Shown: positions 39,195-51,152, counted from the first letter of the stretch. The stretch: 64,000 nucleotides of DNA from Thecaphora thlaspeos (GCA_900291925.1 UWYS01000029.1:186001-250000); one strand, 5' to 3'. Notes: generated by a model from the sequence alone, not told the origin. Made by a program: numbers and translations.

Positions 39195-42100
39195 TCATTC
39201 GTCCTCCTCGGCAATGTCGTCGGCAGGAGAAGCATTCGATCGACCGGTTTGACGCTTTTTGCCGTTCCGGTCGTGAAGCGGCGAGGCGCCTTCGTTCTTC
39301 TTCCACTCGAGGAACATCTTGAGGCCGACGTCTGGCTCCAGCTCAGTGCCATCTCTAGAGACCTTGACCAAGCGATTGTCGCGCCACGGATTGCGTAGCT
39401 TTCGTACGCGGTAGAAAGAGAGCGGCTCGGTTTTGATCCACAGGACTTTGAACGGCTTGCCCCACGAGTCCGAGGACGAGGCCGGATTGCCCTGCTTGAC
39501 GCCCTCATCCTTGCCCATCGGGGTGCTCGACCTCATCGGGTCCGAGGCGGCGTTGAGCTGGCCCTTGAGCATGTTTGCCTTGCCCCGCGACTCGCGTTCG
39601 TCGAGCCGGAGGTTGTGAATGACCGCCCGCAGCGCCACCTGTTCAGCGAATTGCGACTCGGCCGACGACCATGACGCAGAATCGCTGGGGGCAAGCGATG
39701 CATTATGGTCATCGCTAGGGGCGCGAGGCGACAGGCCGTCGGCCATATCGACCCTGAGGATCCCCTCGTCGTCCAGCTCCGCCTGGGGCGGCTGGAAGGC
39801 GAGGCGCTGCTTGTTCTCATTGTGCTGGGCCGGCTCGAACCCGTAGGGCGAGTCGCGCGGCGCCTGGTTCTGCGGCGGGCTTTCGGCGTGGGTCGAGACC
39901 GATGCCAACGCCGAGGAGGTGGTGTTGTTGGGCTGAGTCGTGACGGGCCGGGTTTGCGAGAAGGTTGAGGTGACGGCCGACACGTTCCGTGGAGTCTGAA
40001 GGCCCTCCTCGTCCACGCTCGAGCCGAGGCCTCTGCGCGTTTCTTCCTGCGAGGGTGTGAGCGGCAAGGGCGAGCTGAAGGCGAGCTCCCGCGCGTGGTG
40101 CGGCAGCGAAGCGGAAGGAGTCTGTCCTCTGCTCGCCTTCGGGTCGCGCGTCTCGCTCGGTTCGCCGCCAACGGGCGTTGAACTCGCCTCTGCTCGGAGA
40201 GCGGAAGGAGCGGAAACGGCGTCATTATCAGCGGGCTTGCTGTGGACCTGCGACGACGATGCGGCCGCACCGACCGATGGGGCGCCGTCTGCGTCCATGG
40301 GCGGCGGAAGCATGCTTTCGGATGCGCTAGCACCCGACTCGTTCGATGTGGGCGTGGGCGTGTTGATCGGACCGGCCATCTTGGCATAGCCAAAGAACTC
40401 GCCGCTCTCGTTGACGCTAAAGATGAGGTAGACATTTTCGCTGTTCCTGTAAGCCTGGTCCAGAACGGCCTCGTTGTGGGGCTGCGTCGACCACAAGCCA
40501 GTCACAATGGAGCGCTCCAGATCGTCGTGACGAAGGCTTTTGAGGATGAAGAACCTGTTGCGAAAGGCCGGGTGCCGGAAGAGGGACGAGTTGGTTGATG
40601 CAAACGAGACAGACCCGCTCGAGCTGTAGCTGCTACTTGAGTGCTCCAGCGGCGACGCCCCGGTGGCAGAGGGTGTGGAAGCGGGGGGAGGCGAGAGCAT
40701 CGCGCCTGGTAAAGATGACTCGGTCGAGGGTGTCGTAGCCAGGGGATTTACCGTCGCGGCGCCCTTATTTAGCTGCTCCTGCTCCTGCTCCTTCACCTTC
40801 ACCTTCTCCTGCTCCTTCTCCTGCTCCTGCTCCTGCTCCTGTTGCTCCTGGAGCTTCTTTTTCTCGGTCTCGCGCTGTTGGTGGAGCCAGGTGACGTGGA
40901 CGCCACGGCCGCGCTGGCCGAGCACGCCCGCCTGAGCCTCGTCGTCCTTCCTCCGCATTCGGCATACCAGCTTCGGACACCGCGGATCGTGCGGTCGCAG
41001 CGAGCTCCCCTGGAAATACCGCGCCGCGCGCTCGAGGTATCCGGCCGTGGCGTAGTTGACAAAGGCGCAATTGGACCGAGAGATGATAAAGACCGAGAGC
41101 ACGCCATGCGCATCGACGTTCGGCGGCTCGAGGCCCGCATCGGACGAAGTCGGCGGCGTATCCACCTTCTCCTGTTCGCTTCCAGCGGCGATGCCGAGCT
41201 CGTCTGAAGACCGGATCGAGTCGGTCGGTTCGGCGGGAATGGCGATGGCGCCGTGCTCGCGGTCAGCGAAGAAGTCCGTCTCGGGAGGCAGCTGGGAAAA
41301 CAGGCTCCAGAGCTCCTCGACGGTAGCGTCGTGTGGGACGTTGCCGCACCACAGGACATAGTCGGACCGCGGGCCTTGCTGGGGATGGTAATGAGGCCGG
41401 AGACCCCTGCCAGGCACCTTGGCAGCCGGAACGCCATCGGTGACGTCGGGCCTGACAGCGGCGGCGGCGCTTGCGGACACTGCGGTTGTCGGCACAGCCT
41501 TGCCCGTCTCCTCCGCCGGGGCGGGCCGCGCAGCTCGATGTGAGCCACCGTTCGACGGCGGAACACTCGGCTGATGAGCTTCGCCGAGGCCACCCGATTG
41601 GCCAGTCGCGATCGATGTACTGGCCGAGGATGCCGTCGAGGAAGCCGACCGCACCGGCAGGGATCTGGCCGCTCGCAGTGGCGAAGCGAGACCGGCGAGA
41701 GTAGGAAGCGGGTGCCCGTGCGCCACAGGATAGTTGAGCGCGTTGGTGTGGCGATGCCTCTGCGCCGATGCGGGGCGCGCTACGGGTGCGACGCCTCCAG
41801 CCATGAGGCCTGTGGCGGGGCTTGCTATAGGCATCCATGCCATCGATCCCGGGGGACCTGTCTGCTGCTGCTGCTGCTGCTGTTGGTGGTGGTGGTGGTG
41901 GTGTTGCTGCTGCTGCGGGTAGAAGTTAAAGGCTGCGTGCTGGCCCCACCCGGGTCTGCCAGCCACATAGACGGAAGGGTAGGACGGTGCCGGGTAGGGA
42001 GACGCCGCCGCCGTCGTTCCAGCGCCATACGTGTAGCGTCCATATGTGGACACCGGCGGCATCCCGTAGGCGGAGCCGGCGCCCTGCAGGACTGTCCCAC

Positions 42101-43519
42101 CGTCGTTGGTGTGCGGCTGGTGGTAGGGCGACGGCGAGCTCGTCGTTCCAGGCAGGTAGTAGGCCGGGTACTGCGTGTACTGAGACGGCAGAGCGAAGCG
42201 GCAATTGTGAGAACATAGCGGGAGCGGGGCGAGTCAGATACGTCGAGCTCTGGCACGCGGAGAGGTGGAGTGAGGAGCACCATCGTCGCGGCAGAGAAAC
42301 GTAGACTCACATATGCGTGATGGCACGTCGGTAAGTGACCAGATCCGGCAATGTTTGGGGCCATCTCGCCGATCGAGCTGGAGCTCATCGAGTTGCTGCG
42401 AGACGTCTCCGGCCGCGAACTGTCCGCGTCGCTGCCGCTGCCGCTGCCGCTGGCTCCTCCCGCCTGCTCGAAGATCCCGGTGTTCGTGTAAGAGCCGGGC
42501 GGATCAGTATAGACGCGGGGAACGGAGCCGTAGGCGTGATACGATCCTGGGGCTGCAGCACTGTGCGGCTGTCCGCCAGGGTGGCCAGGCATGTAGTACC
42601 GGCCGCCGTAGGGCAGGTAAGGGGCCACCGAGGGCTGACCGCCGCCCGACAACATGTGCTGCTGGCTCTGTGACTGGGGCTGGGGCTGGGGCTGCTGAGA
42701 ATGGAGACGGTGAGGGTGAGAGTGAGAGTTGTGACGCTGAATGTGGTGAGAGGGCGGTTGCTGCTGATGCTGCTGCTGATGCTGCTGCTGATGCTGCTGC
42801 TGCTTCTGAGTGTGTCGAGGGTGATGACGAGGCCCGGACGGAGCTTGGCCAGAGTAGGTCGCATGGTGCGGCGCGAGCGCCTGGTCGGGCGAGAGACCGT
42901 GCGCGGCCACGGGCGGCGCTGGCGTCGTCGAACGCGAGCGAGCCTGTCTGGGCGCACTCGGATCGGGACCCGCAGCGTGGTGGTGCCCCGGTGCGGGCTG
43001 CGACGGCGGTCGCATATCCTGACTTTGGGGCTGAGGTTGAGCTCGAGGCTGATATGGCAAGCAGAAGTGCGGAGGCGGGGCAGGAACACCCTGTGAGGCG
43101 GGAGGCAGCTGGTGGTCGAGCTGCGTAGCCGCAAGGGCCGGGGTCGGCGGCGGCTGAACCTGCTGAGGGACGTTGGGCCCGGCGCGCCGACTGACCAACC
43201 CACGGGAGCTCAGAGCGGATGAAGATGCGGCGTTTGCGCTCCCGATGCTACCCGCATGCGAGGTCCGCTTCCCTGCGCTCGACTTGGGCCTGCCGCCTAC
43301 GCGAGGACGGGTGGCGGTCTGCCCCGTGGAGGACCGAGGCGACGGAGACTTGTCGCTCACAGATCGTAAGGCTGGCGACTTTGCAGATGGATCGTTGCCG
43401 AGGGTGGACGAAGCATGTAAGTTGCGCGTCGAGGTCCCGGTCGGCGACGGGGAGACCTGCTGCTGGACGGATCTGGGCGTGAGCTGTGGTAGAGGGACTG
43501 AAGCGGCGGCCGGGTCCAT
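39195..43519 (-). CDS. RRM + YTH domain m6A reader with interrupted YTH domain
   Basis: Two exons, 43519-42311 and 42179-39195, give 1397 aa. The N-terminal ~650 residues are Gln/His/Pro/Ser-rich. The RRM (about 674-835) begins SDYVLWCGNVPHDATVEELW and includes VFIISRSNCAFVNYATAGYL with RCPKLVCRMRR. The YTH domain starts about residue 943 (RNRFFILKSLRHDDLERSIV, then TGLWSTQPHNEAVLDQAY) and reaches EFFGYAKMAGPI. About 300 low-complexity residues follow before it resumes at about 1308: GKPFKVLWIKTEPLSFYRVR, NPWRDNRLVKVSRDGTELEP. Trp in GLWST and in VLWIK fit the m6A-pocket and core positions of YTHDC1-type proteins. RRM-before-YTH is the usual fungal architecture. The ATG at 43519 is the first in frame. 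It probably reads m6A on RNA, given an intact methyltransferase. Confidence 0.93.
41859..41925 (-). repeat. CAG/CAC triplet run in YTH gene
   Basis: On the coding strand alternating CAG and CAC triplets encode a poly-Gln/poly-His tract near residue 490 of the YTH protein. A second CAGCAGCAT-type run at about 42753-42812 encodes another Gln/His tract. Both are in frame. Confidence 0.85.
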
Positions 43520-44671
43520 GGAACGTCGACAGCTGACACGGGACAATCGGCGGCAGTGACGACGGGGTGTGCCAGGCCTGCTGCAATTAGGATCGATTCG
43601 ACGGAGGCGTGCCGTCTGGGCTTCTGGAACTGCGGCAATGCTGCAAGTCTCCGAGGCAAGTGACCCTAGCAGCGAACGGAAGGCTACTTGCGGAAGGCCA
43701 CTTGAGAATGGCCAAGATTGGGAGCGCCTCGCGGCGGTAGCGGCGTCGACGGCGAGGTGAAGGGATTGTAGCGTGTGAGAGAGTGGATCGGGCGTGTCGG
43801 CGTGTGAGGTCAAGACCGGAATAGGTGGCCAGGACTGATGTGGCGAGAGGAGCCGTGCGATGTGCGGTCAGATGGCAGAGAGGCAGGCGGTTAGAGTTGG
43901 CGATGGATGAAGTCGGATGAAGACGAGGGGAGAAGCAAGCAGCGACGGCGACGTTGATGATATAATCGCCGCAGAAACAAGGGCGAGGACGGGGGTGTAG
44001 CAAATCGGGGAGTGGGGTGAGTGAAAGAGAGGAAGGGAGAAAGGGTGGTCTCGAAGATTCGAGAGGGGAAAAATTGTGAAGAAGATGAAGTGGGGAAAGG
44101 TGGAGAAGGAGAAAGAGAGAAAGGACGAAGCCGGTCAAGAGCCCAGGCGGCAAAAGGAAGATCAGAGGACGGGGTCGTCCATGGAAAGGAAGGAGAAAGG
44201 ATGATGGTGGGGTTGGCGGCACCGGGTGGCGCAAAGAGCAAGCCAAGGCAACGGTGGCGGCAGAGCCGTCGAGGCGACGAGCGGCGTTTCGGTTTTGGGG
44301 GTTTTTTGGGGTCGATTTTTTGGTGGGCGTGCGGGTGCGGGTGCGGGCGCGGTGAAATGGGTGAGCGAAGAAAGCAGCAGGCAGCGGCAGAACACCGACG
44401 ATCCGAGGGAGCCGAGCGTGGGAGACCCAACGAGCAGCGACACGCGACGAGAGACACGTACCAGAAGGAACGCGGGGTGGAGCCGACAAGAGATGAGAAG
44501 GTGGTCGATCCATGCGTCAGCGTTCAAGTCGTCACCAAGGCAGGCAGGCAGGCAGGCAGGTGCCAAAGAACAAAAGAGCGACCGACCCAGAAGAAGCGAA
44601 TGAGCCAGAAGAGAAGGCCGAGCAAGAGCGAGGAAGCGTGTTACACATATATTCTGGTGCTTTGTGTGTGC

Positions 44672-44713
<42 letters not shown>

Positions 44714-47700
44714 AGGGGGCGTGTCCCGAAAACGTGGGACCTTCGGGAGGCGAGCCGAGGGAGGCGAGGCTGCCTTGGCCCATCGCCCGCCGCGCGCCCG
44801 CAGCATGCTTGACCTTCCGTCCACACATCGATCTGCTCACCCGCACGGTGCCACGGCAGTCGAAATGGGTCAAAGAAGCGGCGGAGGCAATGATGGCGGC
44901 GTGCATGCTACTTGACCAGCGTGGTGGCACAAGCAGCGAGGCGGCCGCGACGACCAGAAAAGTCTGAGCCCATCAACACCATCATCGCCCGAGTCGAGCT
45001 GATTTCTGGCCTTGACACGTCTTTCCATCGAGACCTGATCCGATATGCTCAGTCGGAAGGCGGAGCCGGCAGCGACAACGGCGACGGCGACGAGGACGGA
45101 GACCCAGAACACTGCCCCAAAGGAAGATGGTCTCGATCCTGCCCTGGGCGCTAGAAGGCCGGACAGATCATGATTAGCACCTCGCCCGGCTGACCGGGCA
45201 CCCTAGCCTGCGGGCGAGGCTCCCTCGACGCCAAAAGCCTAGGCGTCTTCATTGTTTGGTCACTCAGCCCGCCCCCTCCTTCCTCGTAGCGCTCTTGACA
45301 CCGGCTAGAGAGGACTGTTCTGGCGACGGCGAGGTCGAATAAGAAGGACAAGAAAGCCTCTTCGAGACGGGGCCTCGCCAATGGACCATAGCAGCCCCCC
45401 GCTTCATGCGATGTTCCGATGACGGCAGACGGCGGTAGATGTGGCGGCTGTGCGGACCTTCCGCCGGCCATCGCCAAGCAGCGCGGGGAAGGGGAAATAT
45501 GTCCAGAAGGCTTGACATCTCGACATAACCGCACTCGGCAGGACCAGCGACACTCACGGGTACGACACACTGTGCTCGTGTTGGACTCTCGATTCTGCTC
45601 CTAGGACCGGGGAGAGAAAGAATGCGGAGCCGACGGTCGATCGCAAGGTGGTGGAGTGCGAAGCGCTGAGCGGTATTGGAATGTGGTCGTGCTGTCTTCT
45701 GGGGCGAACCTCGGACGACGGTAGTGGGCAGCTGCAAGTGCTTTCTGCATAGACCGCGAGGTCGAAAGGCGTCGCGGTGCTATCAGGGTTGGGGCTGAAG
45801 AGCGGGTGAATGCAATGTCGATGGAAACGGGATTAACCAAGGGGATTAGCGATGGCGATGGCGGCGGCGGTGGAAGGTCAAGGTGAAGGTGAGTTGAAAG
45901 AGAAAGGAAAGGCAAGGCCACGAAGGAGTGCACAGACGGACGGCTCTCGGGCTTGTTTGGTAGCTCGCCCGACCCTCTTCTTCTACCAGCGGATATGCCG
46001 ACAGGCAAGGCGGGAGATTAGTCTGTACCGGCGTGGTCAGGCAGGCAGAGGAGAGGAAAGACCGGCACAGCGTGCAGGCCGAGCTTGAGCCTACGGACGT
46101 TGCTACTTTGCGCCCATCCTACCTCTTGCCTGCTTGGCGCACACAGATCTCGCTGAACCTCTTCATCCTTTTCCCGATCGAAGCTGACGGTCTTGCCAAC
46201 GGCTTAGGCGGGCCCGACCTAACCATGCCCTTCGGATCGCGTTCCGAGCAGGCCGGAAGGAGGCAAGATAGGATACGCTACGATGGCGCCGCGACGCACG
46301 GGCTGGCTGCGGCCTATATGCGCCCAAGAACAGTACCGAGCGAGATAGGGCGTAACCTAGGAGAGACGCACGAGGATTAGGGCTCGTTTGCGTGAGGCGC
46401 TGAGGCCAAGCCTGTGCTTGCCCGCGAGCAGGGCATCTGCCTGCCTGCCTATGTAATCACCGGTCCATTATGCAGCAGATCATCATCATCCGCCGTCCGA
46501 TGTGACTTCTTCGCTGCTCGTCGTCACCAGGTGAACAAGCTCAAGAGCCAAGCCAGCACCGGGCTGGCCGGCTGAAACTCACAAAACTCTGGTGGCTACG
46601 CCGACCTTTTCTTTCTCTTGCGCGCAACCAAACCCTCTCTGCCACCGCCTACAACGATGACAGGCTTCAGAAAGGTGTGGACGTAGCTGATCACAAAGGA
46701 GCGCTCCCCTTCCACCTCGACCCGCCGTCGTTGTCGATACCTTATATACGCCGACACTACGCCTCGCGCCCGAGTGGCGTCGTCATGCGCAACGTCTGGA
46801 CGGTGAGTGCGTAATTAGACGGGCACGCAGGACCGTCCTACCGAACGGGTCAATTGTTTGCTTTCCTCTCTGGCCACTCAGCGAGGTTCAGTGTGTCAGG
46901 ATGGATGGGATTTAAAAGGAAGGAGGAGGAAGGTTGCGAGCTACATATATAGGCCATCTACCCGGCCAGCTGGCGCAGCGCTCGAGGGCTGACGAAAGCT
47001 GACGTCGCCTCGAGTGGTCTCGAGTGATCTGGAGTGATCGCTACTTTGCCGGCCGGGTGAGACGGCAACACCACGGACCACCGCCGCTTGGCGATAGACG
47101 CGCCCTGATGCTTGCGTCGACGCCTGTGTGCTTCTCTCCGTCCTTCTCTCCTTTTGCGCAGCAGGCGGACATCGTTGCGGCATGCCCGACGGGCAGCAGC
47201 TGGAAGCCCTTCTCGACCCACACGTCCACCCCGCTCAAACGTTCTATGCTGGCGCAGCTAGACGACTTCAGCGAGGCTCTCGCATCAAGGACGGGTAGAG
47301 CATGGGCGCGACGGGGTATACGCCTTCTCCTTTGCTACTTCTCCGCCAGCTCCAGCTTACGCTCTGGCGTGCGGTCGTTCGCCAGTCTATAGTTCCGAGC
47401 GCTTGTCCCTCTACGGCGACAGGCGCGATGAGCTCAAGAAGGTAAAGCGTCTGCTCCATCCCGTTGTGACCGAGCCGGATGTTGAGAGCGCCCTTCTGCT
47501 GCTGGGCACGAAGCTCTATCGCCGTTTTTGGCAGAGCTGCCTGCTCCCAGGGCAACGTCGTCCGCTCGTCCCACACGACCAAGTGGCGCCGCGCCAAGCT
47601 TGCTGGTCGTGGTTCGGCAGCTCCGAGAGGCGCCCCGAGATAGGTGTCACAATGCTACTCTACGGGCCGAGCAAGCAGCGTGCTGACTGTACACCACACA

Positions 47701-48467
47701 GCCCAATTCGCCCCGTCGCCACATAACAGAGCAGCAAGTACCCAAGGCCTTCGCACCGCCTTTGGCAACGCGGTCGACGGCGAAAGCGGCCCACGTCCGC
47801 CCACAAGGTTGCTCGACTTTGTCTTTACGCTCCGTGACAATCCGGGATCGTCTCCCTAGCAGATCTCCGAAAGCCTCTACGGGATGATGCGTGATCTGTC
47901 TCGTCCACCGAGACGTCGACTTCGCCAAGGCCACCAATAAAATGTGCAGCAGGCGGCGCGCAGTCGAGCGCATCTGCGCAGCGGCCGCCAAGGCCTCCCG
48001 AGCCGTCTCTTGGGGTCGGTGATTGCGTCGCAACAGCATATCCTCTCCTTCAAACCCAGCATGACAATCCGAGTCTGCACCGCTATGTTCCACGCACATG
48101 CAACTTGTTCTTATGACCGGACTCTAAGGGATGGCAACGAGGCTGTATTTCGAGTAGGGACGGAAAAAAAAAAAAAAGAGCGTGGGGAGTGTGGGTGGTA
48201 TCAGAAGAAAAGAGTGGCCTCGACGGGAGGGGGAAGCGCAGAGATGTGGACAGCGGGAACAAGAGACTCGAGATGCTACATTAAATAGCAGAGTCAGGAT
48301 AAAGACTGGCGAAAGGGGACGAGACAGAGGGCGACATCGTGGAGGCGACGAGCTATGCAAGAGAGTAGTAGTGATGGAGGGCGGAAAGCAAGCCGAGCCG
48401 GTCGACCGGCCGGTCAGCAAGCTGAGGATGGGGAGAAGGGTCGAGGAGCGGGTGTCGATGCGCGCCT
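43520..48467. other. 4.9-kb gene-poor region
   Basis: The left ~1.3 kb is probably the promoter and long leader of the YTH gene (purine-rich on the + strand). It holds a GGCA run (44541-44560), a TG/AG microsatellite and a 14-A run (48164-48177) near the 3' end of the next gene. Open frames between 45.0 and 48.0 kb lack domains and consistent splicing, so none is called. Confidence 0.4.
44663..44713 (+). repeat. compound (TG)n(AG)n microsatellite
   Basis: About 14 TG/CG units followed directly by about 12 AG units, in the upstream region of the YTH gene. Confidence 0.9.
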
Positions 48468-49838
48468 CTACTCGTCCCTCCTTGCGATCTTCTCCATCCT
48501 CTTGGTCATGCCGGGTACGGGGAAAGGGAGGAGGCCTGCGAGCTCGTCGGCGGCCTCCTTTGCCTTGGGTCCTGCGCCAGGAAGAAGCTCAAAGGGCGAG
48601 ATGACCATGTTCCTCTTTGCGGGCCTGGCGCCGTAGAGGTTCTTGGCAAAGGCATTACCGGCGTTGGTAGCGGTCATACCGAGGTTGAGACTGTTGTCTC
48701 GGACCATGTCGCCAAGACCGAGACCAGCCTTTGTCAGTTCATCGGTCCACTGGTCGCGCTTGGCGGCGGCGGCAGCGGCGGGGAGTTTGGGTAGCGAGGG
48801 GAGCTTGGGAGCCGAATCGGAGATCTGCTTGGTAGCGTCTTGGATCATCTGAGGCGCTCCGGTCTTTTCCACCATCTGCGGTACTCCGGCCATGTTGCTG
48901 ACCATCTGAGCAGTCTTGACACCCGTCTGGGCTGTGCCGACGTAGCCTCCTACCTTGGAAAGGGCGATGGGAGCGGCGATCTTGACAGCCTGGTTGGGGA
49001 TCTTTTTGAGCATGCCGAAATCGCTGTTCTTGAGGTCGGTAGCGTCGACCGATCCGCGCTTTCGATGGTGGTGGATGTCGGTGTGGGATCGCTTGGTGGG
49101 GAGCGAGGGGAGGGTAGGCATGGAAGGCAGCTCATCCTTGACCTCTTGCACTGCCTCGGTGGCCATGGCGTCCACACCGGCCTCGTGAGCCATGGCAGAA
49201 GCGAGCTTGTATCCAGCACCTGCCATCTTAAGTTGGGGGCTGACGGGCGCCAGAGCGATGGGCGCAGCAAACTTGACCGCCTGAGCGGCGGCAGGTTCGA
49301 GCTTCGCAAAGCTTAGGTCCGAGGGAAGGTTCCTGGTGCTGAAGTCGTCGCGACGCTTGATGCCGTCAAGCAGACTGTCCATGAGGAACTGCGGTGCGGG
49401 CTTGTGGTCGACGTCGAGACCCAGACCCGTCTCCCTCTTTGCAGGTTGCTTGGCGGCGGTAGCATCCTGAAGCATCTTTGTGAGTTCAGCAGCGTTGCTG
49501 GGAACGACTTTGCCGAGAACCATGACACCTCCCGGCTGTTGGTCGCGCCTCTCGGCAGCGGCCGCAGGGGTGACGGTCTCCTTGAGCATCTTTGTAAGAG
49601 CGACAGGATCGGTAGGTGCGTCCGGAACGTCTTGGCCAAAGACGTTGAGACCTTTGAGAAGGGTGCCCTTGGCCTGACGCTTCACAGGAGCAGCACCGAC
49701 ACCGATAAGCGCGTCCGTGAGCGTCTTCTGGTCGAGGTTATTGGCAAGACCGAGGTTGAAGAGATCCTGCGCGGTCGACTGCTGCGCTAGGAGGGCGAGC
49801 GCAGCCGCCAGGACCAAGTGGGAGCGGACGAGATGCAT
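48468..49838 (-). CDS. secreted Kex2-site precursor with internal repeats
   Basis: An intronless 456-aa protein. Signal peptide: residues 1-23 (MHLVRSHLVLAAALALLAQQ, cleavage near TAQ). The rest is divided by dibasic sites: KR53-54, RR97-98, KR134-135, KRR161-163, KR249-250, RKR259-261, KR360-361, KR408-409 and KR446-447. Two units are internally duplicated. One contains QAVKFAAPIAL or QAVKIAAPIAL and ends in PSLP plus a KR site (about 186-250 and 284-361). A shorter one carries LTKML (about 81-98 and 119-135). This is the layout of Kex2-processed repeat precursors, a class that in smuts includes wall-coating peptides such as Rep1. The peptides here differ in sequence, so the role is open. 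A TATATA at about 49980 may be its TATA box. Confidence 0.82.
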   Translation of the reverse strand: MHLVRSHLVLAAALALLAQQSTAQDLFNLGLANNLDQKTLTDALIGVGAAPVKRQAKGTLLKGLNVFGQDVPDAPTDPVALTKMLKETVTPAAAAERRDQQPGGVMVLGKVVPSNAAELTKMLQDATAAKQPAKRETGLGLDVDHKPAPQFLMDSLLDGIKRRDDFSTRNLPSDLSFAKLEPAAAQAVKFAAPIALAPVSPQLKMAGAGYKLASAMAHEAGVDAMATEAVQEVKDELPSMPTLPSLPTKRSHTDIHHHRKRGSVDATDLKNSDFGMLKKIPNQAVKIAAPIALSKVGGYVGTAQTGVKTAQMVSNMAGVPQMVEKTGAPQMIQDATKQISDSAPKLPSLPKLPAAAAAAKRDQWTDELTKAGLGLGDMVRDNSLNLGMTATNAGNAFAKNLYGARPAKRNMVISPFELLPGAGPKAKEAADELAGLLPFPVPGMTKRMEKIARRDE

Positions 49839-50240
49839 CTTGAAGGTGGCGCGAACGAGGGTACGGGGTAAAGACAGACTGGGAATGGGGCGATGGAGAC
49901 GGGGAGTAGAAGGGGAAACGAGAGGAGAGGAGGGGGAAAAGGGGTTTGGCGCTCAGCAGGATGTTTGGACAGCTCGAGGTATATATTGCGAGGCCCATGG
50001 CCAGACTGAGTACCTGCGGCGACTGGGCTGGCAGGGCTGAGGGGACGTCTCGACTGGCGCGACCAAAACAGGAGCGAAGGGAGTCTCTTCCAAGAATCAT
50101 GCCCGGTCGAGCTTAGCGTGGTCGACGAGCTCCTGTCTGCCTCGATACGTCCTTGCTGCTGGTGTTGGTCTCCAAGCGAGGGCGAGATTGTCCTGCTCCA
50201 GGATTAGAGCATCGGGTGCGACGGTACGGTAAGCCAGTCG

Positions 50241-50282
<42 letters not shown>

Positions 50283-50616
50283 GGCTCTGACGACGCTGCA
50301 GATGATGCTACGTAGCGCATCTTCGTCGAGATGGATGTGCGATCGGCGGAGCGCAGCTGTGTAGGTGGAAACTTTGGACGCGGGAATGCAAGACTACGAG
50401 GCAGGAGCGCAGCAAGCAGGCAGGGGAGGAAGAGGGGAGGGGGGATGTTGATGCCTGGTCCTCTTCGGTGGAAGCCTGTCACATGCCAGACAATGCCATG
50501 GCGTGCGTCTGGTTCGCGACAACCAACGAGCCGCTACTGTAAGTACAGTACGTACTCAGCCTCGCCCTTCGCACGCCAGGCAGCGACGACGTTCGGGCTG
50601 CGCCTCACACCTTTAC
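49839..50616. other. intergenic with CT microsatellite
   Basis: The left part should be the promoter of the minus-strand secreted precursor. A (CT)n run lies at 50244-50280. The part between 50280 and 50616 may hold further exons of the tentative gene starting at 50688. Confidence 0.4.
50244..50280 (+). repeat. (CT)n microsatellite
   Basis: About 18 uninterrupted CT units. Confidence 0.95.
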
Positions 50617-50688
50617 CTTGTCTTTCCCCTTGCTCCTCTTCTTGGACAGAGGGGAAAGCAACGGCGCTGCTGTGCGCTTCTTCGTCAT
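50617..50688 (-). CDS. tentative first coding exon of a small basic protein
   Basis: On the minus strand an ATG at 50688 in good context (GACGACCATGACG) opens a Lys/Arg-rich stretch MTKKRTAAPLLSPLSKKRSK and reaches AAG followed by GTAAAG, a possible donor. Read through, it stops after 28 codons. Spliced to the AG at about 50475 (GTGACAG, then GCTTCCACC) it stays open for about 50 more codons. An alternative frame through the same DNA is also open (SPNVVAAWRAKGEAEYVLYL). The choice cannot be made without transcripts. It lies 464 bp divergent from SURF1. I do not recognise a family. Confidence 0.25.
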
Positions 50689-51152
50689 GGTCGTCCTCCT
50701 GTGGTGAGAAGACAAACGTCGGAGGCGGGGAGCTTAATGTAGGTGGATGCCAGGAGCGACAGCTGGGAGTTGGTTAGGTTCTGGGTGGCGCAAGGAAGCA
50801 AAGTGGCACGGTAAGTGGTAGGGGATGAGCGCCGGTCATTGAGCTGTCATATTCTCCAATGTGAGCAGGGAAGGGCGAGACGCGTGCCTTGCATCCGTGC
50901 ATCTGTCCACTTACGCAGACTCGATTCAAGATTCGTGCGAGAAAAGAATCAGACCAGTGACAAGTGGAGGGACAGCGCCGGATTATGTCAGCGAGTCAGT
51001 TGGGGCGCCGAGAAGAAAGTGCGCCCGTCGTTGCGGCCCGGAGGCATCACGTCGTCCTTCCCTGCTTCTCTTCAAACGACTGCGCCTCAGCGTCGCCCTA
51101 TACAGCTGCAGTCGACCCTTGGAAACAGCCAAAGCAACAGCTCGTCGCCGCC
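50689..51152. promoter_or_regulatory. SURF1 promoter region
   Basis: 464 bp upstream of the SURF1 ATG, possibly shared with the tentative minus-strand gene. No clear element was identified. Confidence 0.4.

Noticed and set aside
43520..43813. Upstream extension of the YTH protein frame
   Set aside because: The frame is open but starts at TTG and is compositionally leader-like. The first ATG is at 43519.
46560..46800. Minus-strand frame with RSFVISYVHTFLKPVIVVGG that looks coding
   Set aside because: About 65 open codons with a hydrophobic stretch, but no start, no supported upstream exon and no family match. Open runs of this length are common at this GC content.
46786..46804. ATG CGC AAC GTC TGG ACG followed by GTGAGT, 45 bp after a TATATA
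   Set aside because: A plausible promoter-start-donor combination, but the downstream exons give only a short basic peptide with no support.
47190..47720. Succession of protein-like pieces in different + strand frames
   Set aside because: Stops interrupt each frame and GT-AG joins do not give a continuous product. It could be a decayed gene, but the sequence alone does not show it.
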